Positions 1 through 8,978 of a stretch of DNA of 64,000 nt are shown piece after piece (within the stretch, counting starts at the first letter, position 1; each line of letters begins with the position of its first letter). The notes beneath the pieces are model-generated. The model was not told where the DNA came from and ran no database searches. It worked only from the letters and a program-made list of their open reading frames with translations. The DNA lies in assembly GCF_036541335.1 (NCBI RefSeq), contig NZ_JAZHBO010000002.1, positions 248,001 through 312,000 on the forward strand, given 5' to 3'. The stretch is from Aquilutibacter rugosus. Its GTDB lineage: Bacteria; Pseudomonadota; Gammaproteobacteria; Xanthomonadales; Xanthomonadaceae. The position numbers were made by a program, and so were the translations under genes.

Positions 1-426
1 AGCCGGTCCCAAAAACTCGAAACCCAACTCCAGCCGAAAGCTCTTGCGTAAAACAATGGGGTCGCGAGCGGCCAATCGCAAGCACTCGGCCGCCGTGCCG
101 CCATAGGCCCGCACCAGACCGCCGACACCTAACTTGGTACCGCCATACCAGCGGATCACCAGACAGACGACGCGATCCAGTCCTTGGCCCTCAATGGCCG
201 ACAGGATCGGACGCCCCGCGCTTCCGCCCGGTTCCCCATCGTCATTAAAGCGGTACAGCCCGCCGATCTTATACGCCCAGCAGTTATGCGTAGCGTCGGC
301 AACTTGCACAGCGCGCAGCCATTCAAGTGCGTCTTCTGGAGACGTCACACAGACGGCAATCGCCAGAAATCGGCTACCTTTAATCTCCTGTTCGAAGCGG
401 GCCTCGGCGCTTAGGGTTTCCGCCAT
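1..426 (-). CDS. IMPACT family protein (YigZ-like), partial
   Basis: I translated this from the minus strand: it begins with ATG at 426-424 and is still open at the window edge, so about 142 N-terminal residues are visible. The segments CWAYKIG, DDGEPGGSAGRP and IRWYGGTKLGVGGLVRAYG are the hallmark of the IMPACT/YigZ family (UPF0029). This is a widespread family with an unclear role, linked to translation regulation in eukaryotes. Its start codon shares one base with the stop of the upstream aldehyde dehydrogenase (TGATG), so it is the downstream, translationally coupled member of a xseA-ALDH-IMPACT operon. The C-terminal domain lies outside the window. Confidence 0.9.
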   Translation of the reverse strand, partial: MAETLSAEARFEQEIKGSRFLAIAVCVTSPEDALEWLRAVQVADATHNCWAYKIGGLYRFNDDGEPGGSAGRPILSAIEGQGLDRVVCLVIRWYGGTKLGVGGLVRAYGGTAAECLRLAARDPIVLRKSFRLELGFEFLGPA

Positions 427-1850
427 CAGTCACGCATCAGCAACAGGCGCGGTCGCGTCATCTCACGGATCGCATAAGGCACGCCCTCGAGCCCGCAGCC
501 GGAGCCTTTCACACCGCCGTAAGGCATGTGATCAACGCGAATGCTGGGCACGTCGCCGATCACCACACCGCCGACATCCAGTGCGTTCCAGGCCTGCATG
601 GCATGGTCACGTCGGGCCGTGAAGACGCCGGCCTGTAAACCGTAGTCGGATGCATTGACGGTCTGTAGCGCTTGCGTGAAATCGGAGAAGGACTCGATGC
701 ACACCAGCGGGCCGAACACTTCCTCACGCCATGCGAGCTGATCGTGCGGCACGTTCTCGAGCAAATGAGCCGGCAGCATGCGGCCGTTGCGATCACCGCC
801 GGCCAGCAAACCGGCGCCGGCCTTACGGGCGGCGCGGATCCAGGATTCCACGCGCTCGGCGGCCTGCTCATCTATCATCGGACCAATGGTCACGGTGGTG
901 AACTTCGGGTTGCCCATCTTGAGCGATTTCACTTTGGCCCGCAGTCGCCGACGCACTTCGGGATAGATGGATTCGTGCACCAGCAGGCGTTGCACGCTGA
1001 TACAACTCTGACCGCTTTGGTAGTAGCCGCCAAAGGCCAAACGTTCGACGAGCGAATCCGTATCAATGCCCGGGTCCGCATCGACAATACAGGCAGCATT
1101 ACCACCCAGCTCCAGCGTTACGGCTTTGCGGCCGGCCTTGGCCTTGAGTGACCAGCCGATCTGGCCACCGGTAAAACTCAACATCTCAATGCGCTCATCT
1201 TCGACCAGGGCTTGGGCCTCATCGACCGGGCAGGGCAGGACCGAGAACGCGCCCTTGGGCAAATCCGTGGCAGCCAGCACTTCGGCAATAATCAGTGCGC
1301 CGACCGGCGTCTTGTCCGATGGCTTGAGCACAAACGGACAGCCGGCCGCAATCGCAGGTGCCACCTTGTGGGCAACCAGATTGAGCGGGAAATTGAACGG
1401 CGTGATAAAGCTCAGTACGCCCAGCGGTACGCGTCGCGCAAACGCAGTCAGGCCCATGGCGCGCGGCGAGACCTGCATGTCCATCTGTCCGCCGTTGATG
1501 CGCGTGGCTTCACCTGCGGCGATCCGAAATGTATCAATCAGGCGATCCACTTCGACGCGTGCGTCTTTTATCGGCTTGCCCGCCTCGATGCAGAGGGCTT
1601 GCGCGAGTTCCTCGTGGCGGCGCTCAAACGCACTCACACACTGCAGCAGTATCTCAGCTCGTTGGTACGAAGGCAGTGCTGCCATCGCAGGTTTAGCGGC
1701 TACCGCTGCAGCAATCGCACGATCTACCAGCTTGGCATCGGCCATTGAGACCTGACAGACGGTGTCGCCGGAGTACTTATCTGTGACCGCTAGCCGGGCT
1801 TTTGTTTGTACCGGACGACCGGCCAGATACAGGGGGTAGGTTCGTTTCAT
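426..1850 (-). CDS. NAD(P)-dependent aldehyde dehydrogenase
   Basis: This 474-residue protein of the aldehyde dehydrogenase superfamily oxidises an aldehyde to an acid with NAD(P)+. Visible landmarks are the TPFNFP segment, the coenzyme-site variant FTGG (usually FTGS), ELGGNA with the general-base Glu, the catalytic Cys in GQSCIS, EEVFGP and VKGSG near the C terminus. The family resembles phosphonoacetaldehyde, succinate-semialdehyde or glyceraldehyde-type dehydrogenases, and the substrate cannot be read from sequence. The ATG at 1850 overlaps the xseA stop (ATGA), and the stop overlaps the IMPACT start, so the three genes are translationally coupled. No functional link with exonuclease VII is obvious. 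Confidence 0.88.
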   Translation of the reverse strand: MKRTYPLYLAGRPVQTKARLAVTDKYSGDTVCQVSMADAKLVDRAIAAAVAAKPAMAALPSYQRAEILLQCVSAFERRHEELAQALCIEAGKPIKDARVEVDRLIDTFRIAAGEATRINGGQMDMQVSPRAMGLTAFARRVPLGVLSFITPFNFPLNLVAHKVAPAIAAGCPFVLKPSDKTPVGALIIAEVLAATDLPKGAFSVLPCPVDEAQALVEDERIEMLSFTGGQIGWSLKAKAGRKAVTLELGGNAACIVDADPGIDTDSLVERLAFGGYYQSGQSCISVQRLLVHESIYPEVRRRLRAKVKSLKMGNPKFTTVTIGPMIDEQAAERVESWIRAARKAGAGLLAGGDRNGRMLPAHLLENVPHDQLAWREEVFGPLVCIESFSDFTQALQTVNASDYGLQAGVFTARRDHAMQAWNALDVGGVVIGDVPSIRVDHMPYGGVKGSGCGLEGVPYAIREMTRPRLLLMRD

Positions 1851-3073
1851 TCTTGAGTCTCCGGTAACGTGTCCGTGACGGTTGCGAGCAGCTCGCCGCT
1901 ACGCAGTGAAATGCGCAGCGCATCGCCGCGCGCCACTGTTTGCGCTGACTGCACCACATGGTCATTGGAATCACGAACGACGGCGTAACCGCGTTCCAGG
2001 GTCTGCAATGGATTGACGCTGTTCAGTGCGCGCCCGAGCCCGTTGAGCTGCGAGCTGCGTAGACTCAGGCGATGATCCATGCCCGATTGCAGTCGCTGCA
2101 TCAGCACGCGAAAGCGATCCTGTGTCTTGGCCAGTTGCGCCTGCGGATGTTGCGCACTTAATCGCAGCTGTGCACGATCAAGGCGTTGCGCCATGGTCTG
2201 CCAGCGACGCTGCAGCAAGTGCTCCATGCGTGCCTGCAGGCCATTGAGCTGGCGCCCCAGGTCCGCGCGCTCGGGAACTAACAGCTCCGCTGCAGCCGAA
2301 GGCGTCGGGCCGCGCAAGTCGGCCGCAAACTCAGCCAGGGAGAAATCGGTCTCGTGACCGACGGCGACTACAGTCGGCGTGTTCATGGCGGCGACGGCGC
2401 GGACCACAGGTTCCTCGTTAAAGGCCCACAAATCCTCGAGCGAGCCGCCGCCGCGTGTCAGCAGCACCACATCGTGCCGTCCCGCCGCATCTACGGCCTG
2501 CAACGCGCGCACAATTTGCGGAGCGGCCTGATCGCCTTGCACCAGCACCGGGACCACATCGACATCAACCAGATGGAAACGGCGCCCCAGCACGCTCAGC
2601 ACGTCGCGGATGGCAGCCCCGGTCGGCGAGGTAATGACCGCAATCCGTCGCGGCATGGCGGGGATCGCACGCTGACGATCGGTGTCGAACAGGCCTTCGG
2701 CAGTGAGCTTGGCTTTCAGCTCCTCGAAGGCCTGATGCAGATCGCCGGTACCGGCCAGGGCCAGCGAGTCCGCGATCAGCTGATAGCTACCGGTGGCCTC
2801 ATACAGCGAAATGCGGCCGCGGGCGACGACTTTGAGCCCGTTTTGGGGTGCAAACTTCAGGCGTGCGGCACTGGATTTGAACAGCGCGCTGCGGATCTGG
2901 GCACGCTCATCTTTCAGGGTGAAATAGTAGTGGCCCGACGAAGCGCGGGTCAGGCCGCTAATTTCCGCCTCGACTGAAACCACGCCAATGGCATCCTCAA
3001 GCAGGTCCTTGGCCAGCCGGTTGAGCTGGGTCGGAGTGAGAACGGCATCGGAATTAGCGGAGTTTGGTGTCAT
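1847..3073 (-). CDS. xseA: Exodeoxyribonuclease VII large subunit
   Basis: XseA is the catalytic large subunit of exonuclease VII, which degrades single-stranded DNA in both directions together with the small subunit XseB (not in this window). The 408 residues show the N-terminal OB-fold (about 10-110, with SGHYYFTLKD), then ITSPTGAAIRD, RGGGSLEDLWAFN, VGHETDF and the DLRGPTPSAAAE segment, followed by a long helical region and a short C-terminal domain. The start ATG at 3073 faces ispG across 43 bp. It is the first gene of a coupled operon with an aldehyde dehydrogenase and an IMPACT-family gene. Confidence 0.96.
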   Translation of the reverse strand: MTPNSANSDAVLTPTQLNRLAKDLLEDAIGVVSVEAEISGLTRASSGHYYFTLKDERAQIRSALFKSSAARLKFAPQNGLKVVARGRISLYEATGSYQLIADSLALAGTGDLHQAFEELKAKLTAEGLFDTDRQRAIPAMPRRIAVITSPTGAAIRDVLSVLGRRFHLVDVDVVPVLVQGDQAAPQIVRALQAVDAAGRHDVVLLTRGGGSLEDLWAFNEEPVVRAVAAMNTPTVVAVGHETDFSLAEFAADLRGPTPSAAAELLVPERADLGRQLNGLQARMEHLLQRRWQTMAQRLDRAQLRLSAQHPQAQLAKTQDRFRVLMQRLQSGMDHRLSLRSSQLNGLGRALNSVNPLQTLERGYAVVRDSNDHVVQSAQTVARGDALRISLRSGELLATVTDTLPETQE

Positions 3074-3104
3074 AACAAGTCACATCCTGGAAATCCGCAA
3101 ACGG

Positions 3105-3110
3105 TACAAT
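3105..3110 (+). promoter_or_regulatory. Putative -10 box of ispG
   Basis: A TACAAT hexamer lies six bases upstream of the ispG ATG, in the 43-bp divergent gap with xseA. Normal spacing from -10 to the transcription start would put that start at or next to the ATG, so the mRNA may be leaderless. No convincing -35 box is visible. Confidence 0.5.
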
Positions 3111-3116
3111 GAGCGG

Positions 3117-4382
3117 ATGACGGAATCTCCTATTATCCCACTGCCGGACCTCCCTGAACTGGGCGCCTTACCCCGTAAATCCACCTTTGCCGTGCAAGTT
3201 GGCAATGTCCTCGTTGGCGGCGGCCGGCCGGTCGTGGTTCAGTCCATGACCAATACCGACACCACCGATGTCAAAGGCACTGCCGATCAGATCGCGCAGT
3301 TGTGGCGCGCAGGCAGTGAAATGGTTCGCATCACGGTCAACACGGTCGAGGCCGCTCAGGCCGTGCCGCAAATCGCCGAGCGCCTGGCTATGATGAATGT
3401 CGATGTGCCGATCATCGGTGACTTCCACTACAACGGCCATCAGTTGCTGACCGCCGTGCCGGAGTGCGCACAGGCGCTGGCCAAGTACCGCATCAATCCC
3501 GGTAACGTGGGTTTCGGCAAGAAAAAGGACACGCAATTTGCGACCCTGATCGAGAAAGCAATTGAATACGGCAAGCCGGTTCGCATCGGCGCCAACTGGG
3601 GTTCGCTGGATCAGGCGCTAGCGCAAGTTCTGATGGATGAGAACGCCGCCTCCGCCAACCCCAAAGATGCCGGTGCAGTTCTGCGCGAGGCGCTGATTCG
3701 CTCGGCACTCGATAGCGCCTACAAAGCGGTAGAAATCGGCCTGCCTAAAGATCGCATCATTCTGAGCGCCAAAGTCAGCGGTGTGCAGGAACTGATTGCG
3801 GTGTACCGTGAACTGGCAACACGCAGTGATTTTGCGCTGCATCTGGGCCTGACCGAAGCCGGTATCGGCTCCAAGGGCATCGTCGCCTCGAGCGCCGCGC
3901 TCGCGGTTCTGCTGCAGGAAGGCATTGGCGATACCATCCGCATCTCCCTGACTCCCGAACCGGGGCAGTCACGCACGGCCGAAGTTATCGTCGCGCAGGA
4001 GCTTCTGCAAACGATGGGATTGCGCGCATTCACGCCCATGGTCACCGCATGCCCCGGCTGTGGTCGGACCACCAGCACCTTCTTCCAGGAATTGGCGCAA
4101 AAGGTGCAGCAGCACGTGCGCGACAAAATGCCGGAATGGCGCATCACGCATCCCGGTGCAGAAAATCTGACGCTGGCCGTGATGGGTTGTGTGGTCAACG
4201 GACCGGGCGAATCCCGTCATGCCGACATCGGCATCTCGCTCCCGGGTACCGGTGAGGCACCGACAGCACCGGTCTTTGAAAATGGCGAAAAGACCGTGAC
4301 GTTGCGTGGCGAGGCCATTGCCGATGAGTTCGTTGAACTGATTGACCGTTACGTCGAACGACGCTGGTCGCCGCAGGCATAA
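3117..4382 (+). CDS. ispG: 4-hydroxy-3-methylbut-2-enyl diphosphate synthase (flavodoxin)
   Basis: IspG catalyses the penultimate step of the MEP isoprenoid pathway, reducing methylerythritol cyclodiphosphate to HMBPP with a [4Fe-4S] cluster. I chose the ATG at 3117 because the family N terminus (RKSTFAVQVGNVLVGGG..VVVQSMTNTDTTD) starts soon after it and because a -10 box sits just upstream. The 421-residue length exceeds the roughly 370 of E. coli and fits the insertion-bearing form I associate with Xanthomonadaceae. Cluster cysteines are in TACPGCGRT and VMGCVVNGPGE near the C terminus. It is a single-gene unit transcribed away from xseA. Confidence 0.97.
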   Translation: MTESPIIPLPDLPELGALPRKSTFAVQVGNVLVGGGRPVVVQSMTNTDTTDVKGTADQIAQLWRAGSEMVRITVNTVEAAQAVPQIAERLAMMNVDVPIIGDFHYNGHQLLTAVPECAQALAKYRINPGNVGFGKKKDTQFATLIEKAIEYGKPVRIGANWGSLDQALAQVLMDENAASANPKDAGAVLREALIRSALDSAYKAVEIGLPKDRIILSAKVSGVQELIAVYRELATRSDFALHLGLTEAGIGSKGIVASSAALAVLLQEGIGDTIRISLTPEPGQSRTAEVIVAQELLQTMGLRAFTPMVTACPGCGRTTSTFFQELAQKVQQHVRDKMPEWRITHPGAENLTLAVMGCVVNGPGESRHADIGISLPGTGEAPTAPVFENGEKTVTLRGEAIADEFVELIDRYVERRWSPQA

Positions 4383-4389
4383 AAGGTCT

Positions 4390-4420
4390 AAAAAAGAGAC
4401 GCAACGTTGCCGTTGCGTCT
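4390..4420 (-). terminator. Intrinsic terminator of the efflux operon
   Basis: A perfect 10-bp stem (4397-4406 with 4411-4420, 4-nt loop) is followed on the minus strand by six T residues (4395-4390). It ends transcription of the RND operon whose last gene stops at 4442. On the plus strand the stem lacks a U-tract, so ispG may be terminated less efficiently. Confidence 0.85.
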
Positions 4421-4441
4421 GTCAATTACGTGGCTGCGGGA

Positions 4442-5824
4442 TTACAGCGATCCGCCGCCGAGTGCCTGATACAGCTTGATGCGATTGATCTGCGCCAGCA
4501 GCTGCGTGGAGATCAAAGCGCTTTGCGCCTGATACAGCGAACGCTGGGCATCGAGCACGCTGAGATAGCCATCGTAACCGTGGCGATAGCGGATGTTAGT
4601 TAGCTCATGCGTACGCGCAACAGCACGAACGAGATTGGTTTGCGCTGATACTTGCTGCTCTTGCGTACGGAGCAGGTCGAGACCGTCAGCCACTTCGCGG
4701 AAGCCCGATTGAATCGCCTTTTCGTAGCTGGCCAGCGCCAGGTCCTGGTCGGCCTTGGACACGGCATATTGGCCTTGCAGCGCACCGCCGTTGAAGATCG
4801 GCAGCGAGATTTGCGGAACAAAGTTCCATAGGAACTTGCCGGACACCAGATCGCTCAGCTCCGTCCCACCCACACCGGCGCTACCGGTCAGCGAAATGCT
4901 CGGGAAGAACGCAGCACGAGCCGCCGCGACATTGGCATGCGCAGCGCGCAAGCCGTACTCGGCTGCCATGATGTCAGGACGACGCAGCAGCGCAGTAGAC
5001 GATAAACCGGCCGGAATCGGCGGGGCCACCACCAGGTTGCTGCTCCAGCCGCCTTGAATCGAGTCGGCCGCCACCGGTTCGCCGACGAGCAATGTCAGTA
5101 GGTTTTCATCTTGCTCGACCTGGCCGCGATATTGCGCCTGCGAGTTACGCGCAGATTCGACTTGCGAGCGCGCCTGCGCCAGCTCCAGACCGCTGGCCAC
5201 CCCGACCGTATGACGCTTGTCCACCAGATCCAAGGTGCCCTGATTGGCCTTAAGCGTTGAAGTCGCCAGTGCCAGCTGGGCGCGGTCTGCGAGCGTGGTC
5301 AGGTACAGTTGTGCGATTTGCGATACCAAGGCTGACTTGGCGGAACGTGCATTCTGCTCCTGCGACAGCAGCGACTCCTGCGCTGCAGCCGACTGGTTCC
5401 GCAACTTGCCGAACAAATCGAGCTCGTAAGCGGCATTGGCACCGGTCTGATAGGTGTCATCACCGGGGCCGATCGAAGCCTGTGAACCCACATTGACCGA
5501 AGGCACCAACGGCGAACGGGCGATGCGGACTTGGGCACGCGCCTTCTCGACGTTGATGACCGCCATGCGCAGATCGCGGTTGTTGCGCAGAGCGCGATCA
5601 ATGAGATCGCGCAGCTGCGGGTCCGCGAAGTAGGTGGACCACGGCAGATCAGCGGCCAGGCCGATCACTGCATTGTCACCGGGAACCGCCGCGAACGAGG
5701 ACGGAACCACAGCTTGTACAGTGGCCTCACCGGTAGCCGGCGGGGCTTGGCGTTGAGGCGCCAAGCCGGCGCAGGCCGTCAGGGACAGACTCAGCGCCAC
5801 TGCGAGTGATAAGGACTTACGCAT
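4442..5824 (-). CDS. RND efflux outer-membrane lipoprotein (NodT/OprM family)
   Basis: This is the outer-membrane exit duct of a tripartite efflux pump. I place the start at ATG 5824 (460 residues), giving a short lipoprotein signal peptide with lipobox LTAC and acylated Cys18. A longer upstream reading adds an implausible Arg-rich extension. Two OEP repeats of alternating helical hairpins and beta strands are visible, for example SPLVPSVNVGSQASIG and RAAFFPSISLTGSAGVGG. The first eight bases of the gene overlap the end of the pump gene (ATGCGTAA), so it is translationally coupled. It is the last gene of the operon and is followed by an intrinsic terminator. Confidence 0.93.
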   Translation of the reverse strand: MRKSLSLAVALSLSLTACAGLAPQRQAPPATGEATVQAVVPSSFAAVPGDNAVIGLAADLPWSTYFADPQLRDLIDRALRNNRDLRMAVINVEKARAQVRIARSPLVPSVNVGSQASIGPGDDTYQTGANAAYELDLFGKLRNQSAAAQESLLSQEQNARSAKSALVSQIAQLYLTTLADRAQLALATSTLKANQGTLDLVDKRHTVGVASGLELAQARSQVESARNSQAQYRGQVEQDENLLTLLVGEPVAADSIQGGWSSNLVVAPPIPAGLSSTALLRRPDIMAAEYGLRAAHANVAAARAAFFPSISLTGSAGVGGTELSDLVSGKFLWNFVPQISLPIFNGGALQGQYAVSKADQDLALASYEKAIQSGFREVADGLDLLRTQEQQVSAQTNLVRAVARTHELTNIRYRHGYDGYLSVLDAQRSLYQAQSALISTQLLAQINRIKLYQALGGGSL

Positions 5825-8800
5825 TGGGGGTCTCCTGCGTCTTGCCAGCGGGATGAGGTTTGCGTGCATTGATCAGTTTCTCAATGACCACAAAGAACAG
5901 CGGCACAAAGAAAATACCCAGGAACGTACCGACGATCATGCCGCCGAGCACCCCGGTGCCGATGGCGCGCTGCGCACCCGAACCCGCACCGGATGCCATT
6001 GCCAGAGGCAGTACGCCCAGACCAAACGCCATGGACGTCATCAGGATCGGACGCAGGCGGTCACGAATTGCGTGAAGCGTCGCTTCAATCAGTTCCATGC
6101 CTTCCTCGTAGTACGTCTTGGCGAATTCCACGATCAGAATGGCATTCTTGGAGGTCAGGCCAACGGTGGTCAGCATCGCCACCTGGAAGTACACGTCGCG
6201 GCTCATGCCAAACATTGTGTTGCCCAAGGCAGCGCCGAGAATACCGAGCGGAGCAACCAGCAGCACCGCAGTCGGCACGGCCCAGCTTTCATACAGCGCC
6301 GCCAGGCAGAGGAACACGATCAGCAGCGACAGGATGTACAGCATGGTAGTTTGCGAACCGGCTTGACGTTCCTGATACGACAGGCCCGTCCAGTCCACCG
6401 TAAAGCCTTGCGGCAACTTGGTTGCCATGGCCTCAATTTCGGCCATCGCGTCACCTGACGAAACACCCGGCGCACCCTGGCCTTGAATACCCATGGCGCC
6501 GACACCGTTAAAACGGTCCAGACCTTGCGGGCCGAACTCCCAGCGCGTCGTGGCGAAGGCAGAGAAGGGAACCATTTGCCCCAGGTTGTTCTTGACCTTC
6601 CAGAGGGCAAAGTTATCCGGCGACATGCGGAACGGTGCATCGGCCTGCATGTAGACGCGCTTAACCCGACCGCGATCAATAAAGTCATCGAGATAAGCAC
6701 CACCCCAGGCAGTACTCAGTGTTGCGTTGATCTGATCCATCGTCAGATTGAGCGCGCCCACACGTTGCGGATCAATATCCACCCGCAGGGTTGGCGCATC
6801 TTCGGAACTGCTCGGTCGTACACCGGTTAGCTTTTTGTTCTGCATCGCCATGCCCAGCAGCATGTTACGAGCTTCGAGCAATTTGGCATGGCCGGAACCG
6901 TTGTTGTCCTTGAGATAGAACTCAAAGCCGGACGACGTGCCCAGCTCCGGCATCGCCGGCGGGGCCATCACGTAAGCTTGTGCATCGGTGACGGTGCCCA
7001 TCAGGCTCATCATGCCGCGCATGGCAACGCCCTGGGCGCTGTTGTCCTTACCGTGCCGTTCACTCCAATCCTTAAGTCGCACGAAGGCCATACCGTTGTT
7101 CTGGCCGGAACCCATAAAGCTGAAGCCCTGCACCGTGAACAGCGATCGTACGGTTCCGGATTCCTTTTCCAGGAAGAAGTCCTCGACCTCTGTAAGCGCG
7201 TGCAAGGTGCGCTCCTGCGTAGCACCCGGTGGCGCCGTGATCATGCCAAACAGCATGCCCTGATCTTCGTCGGGGAGGAAGGAGCTGGGCAAGCGCACGA
7301 ACAGCACCACCATGGCGAGCACCAGTGCGGCGTAGATCGCCAGGTAGCGACCCGGGAAACGCAGAATGCGCGCGACCAGCGTCTGGTATTTCTTGTTCGT
7401 CTGGTCGAACTTGTTATTGAACCAAGTAAAGAACTTGCCGTGGCCGTGATGCTCGCCCTTTTTAACGGGCAGCAGAATGTTGGCGCACAGGGCAGGCGTC
7501 AGCACGATGGCGATCAGCACCGACAGAGCCATGGCCGACACAATCGTGGCCGAGAACTGACGATAGATGATGCCGGTCGAGCCATCCATAAAGGCCATGG
7601 GCACGAACACTGCCGACAGGACGATACCGATACCGACCAGTGCACCGGTGATCTGATGCATGGACTTGCGGGTTGCCTCCAGTGGCGAGAGGCCCTCGTC
7701 GGTCATCAGTCGCTCGACGTTTTCCACCACCACGATGGCATCGTCGACCAGCAGGCCGATCGCGAGAACCATGGCGAACATGGTCAGCATGTTGATGGTG
7801 AACCCAAGTGCCAGCAGCACACCGAATGTACCCATCAGAACGACAGGAATCGCAATCGTCGGGATCAGCGTGGCGCGGAAGTTCTGCATGAACAGATACA
7901 TCACGAAGAACACCAGCACGATGGCTTCGAGCAGGGTCTTAATCACGTTCTTGATCGAGACCTTAACGAACGGGGTGGTGTCAAATGCGACTTCGGTTTT
8001 CAGACCTTTCGGGAAGTGCGGCTGAAGCTGAGCGATGGCGGCGTTGACGCCTTCGGCCGTGTCGAGTGCGTTAGCACCCGTAGCCAGATTGATCGCGATA
8101 CCCGATGCGTTCTTGCCGTTGTAGCGTGAGACGAAACCGTAGCTTTCGGCGCCGAGTTCGATGCGGGCCACATCGCCCAGACGCAGAATCGAACCGTCGT
8201 TGCCGCTGCGGACAATGATGTTACGGAACTGCTCGGGAGTCTGTAGACGGTCCTGCGCCGTGATCGGTGCGTAGATCTGCGTGCCCTGTACCGCCGGAGT
8301 TTCACCCAGTTGGCCCAGAGCAATTTGTGCATTCTGCGCTCTTACAGCTACAGCCACTTCGGACGGCGAGAGTTGGAAGGTATCGAGTTTGTTAGGGTCC
8401 AACCAGATCCGCATAGCGTACTTGGCGCCGAACAGCTGCACGTTACCTACGCCCGGCACGCGAGCCAGCTGATCGACCACTGACGCGGCCAGATAGTCAC
8501 CGATGTCCGTTGGGTTCATCGAACCGTCTTCGGAGTAGAACGCCAGCACCATCAGGAAGCTGTCGCCGGATTTTGTCACCGAGATACCTTGGCGTTGCAC
8601 TTCCTGCGGCAGCAGCGGTGTGACGCTCTGCAGTTTGTTCTGGACCTGGACTTGAGCCGTGTCCGGATTGGTACCGGTCTTGAAGGTCAGGTTCAGACTG
8701 GCGGAACCGCTGGACGTGGATGCGGAGTTGAAATACAGCAAACCGTCGAGGCCTTTGAGGTTTTGCTCGATGATCTGGACCACCGAGTCCTCAACCACCT

Positions 8801-8963
8801 TGGCGGAAGCGCCCGGGTAAACTGCATTGACGCTGACTGTGGGCGGCGCCACATTGGGGTACATGGAGATTGGCAGGCGCAGCACGGACAGGGTGCCGAC
8901 CAGCAGGATAATGAGCGCAATCACCCATGCCAGGATGGGGCGCTCAATAAAGAATTTAGACAT
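5817..8963 (-). CDS. RND multidrug efflux pump, inner-membrane subunit (AcrB/MexB type)
   Basis: This 1048-residue proton-driven transporter of the HAE1 family has the usual length and starts with the typical MSKFFIERPILAWV. The proton-relay Asp pair is present in TM4 (LLVDDAIVVVENVER) and the TM10 Lys in LTSKNAILIVEFAK. Two large periplasmic loops alternate with twelve predicted membrane segments. It exchanges drugs, bile-like or hydrophobic compounds for protons, working with the adaptor gene 15 bp upstream and the outer-membrane factor that overlaps its stop. The substrates cannot be predicted. No TetR-type repressor gene is adjacent. Confidence 0.96.
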   Translation of the reverse strand: MSKFFIERPILAWVIALIILLVGTLSVLRLPISMYPNVAPPTVSVNAVYPGASAKVVEDSVVQIIEQNLKGLDGLLYFNSASTSSGSASLNLTFKTGTNPDTAQVQVQNKLQSVTPLLPQEVQRQGISVTKSGDSFLMVLAFYSEDGSMNPTDIGDYLAASVVDQLARVPGVGNVQLFGAKYAMRIWLDPNKLDTFQLSPSEVAVAVRAQNAQIALGQLGETPAVQGTQIYAPITAQDRLQTPEQFRNIIVRSGNDGSILRLGDVARIELGAESYGFVSRYNGKNASGIAINLATGANALDTAEGVNAAIAQLQPHFPKGLKTEVAFDTTPFVKVSIKNVIKTLLEAIVLVFFVMYLFMQNFRATLIPTIAIPVVLMGTFGVLLALGFTINMLTMFAMVLAIGLLVDDAIVVVENVERLMTDEGLSPLEATRKSMHQITGALVGIGIVLSAVFVPMAFMDGSTGIIYRQFSATIVSAMALSVLIAIVLTPALCANILLPVKKGEHHGHGKFFTWFNNKFDQTNKKYQTLVARILRFPGRYLAIYAALVLAMVVLFVRLPSSFLPDEDQGMLFGMITAPPGATQERTLHALTEVEDFFLEKESGTVRSLFTVQGFSFMGSGQNNGMAFVRLKDWSERHGKDNSAQGVAMRGMMSLMGTVTDAQAYVMAPPAMPELGTSSGFEFYLKDNNGSGHAKLLEARNMLLGMAMQNKKLTGVRPSSSEDAPTLRVDIDPQRVGALNLTMDQINATLSTAWGGAYLDDFIDRGRVKRVYMQADAPFRMSPDNFALWKVKNNLGQMVPFSAFATTRWEFGPQGLDRFNGVGAMGIQGQGAPGVSSGDAMAEIEAMATKLPQGFTVDWTGLSYQERQAGSQTTMLYILSLLIVFLCLAALYESWAVPTAVLLVAPLGILGAALGNTMFGMSRDVYFQVAMLTTVGLTSKNAILIVEFAKTYYEEGMELIEATLHAIRDRLRPILMTSMAFGLGVLPLAMASGAGSGAQRAIGTGVLGGMIVGTFLGIFFVPLFFVVIEKLINARKPHPAGKTQETPNA

Positions 8964-8978
8964 TAGGTCAGGCTCCGG

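Noticed and set aside
6888..8129. 413-codon plus-strand ORF opposite the RND pump gene
   Set aside because: It lies wholly antisense to the well-supported pump gene, has the His/Gln/Asp-rich composition typical of antisense frames in GC-rich DNA, and shows no domain.
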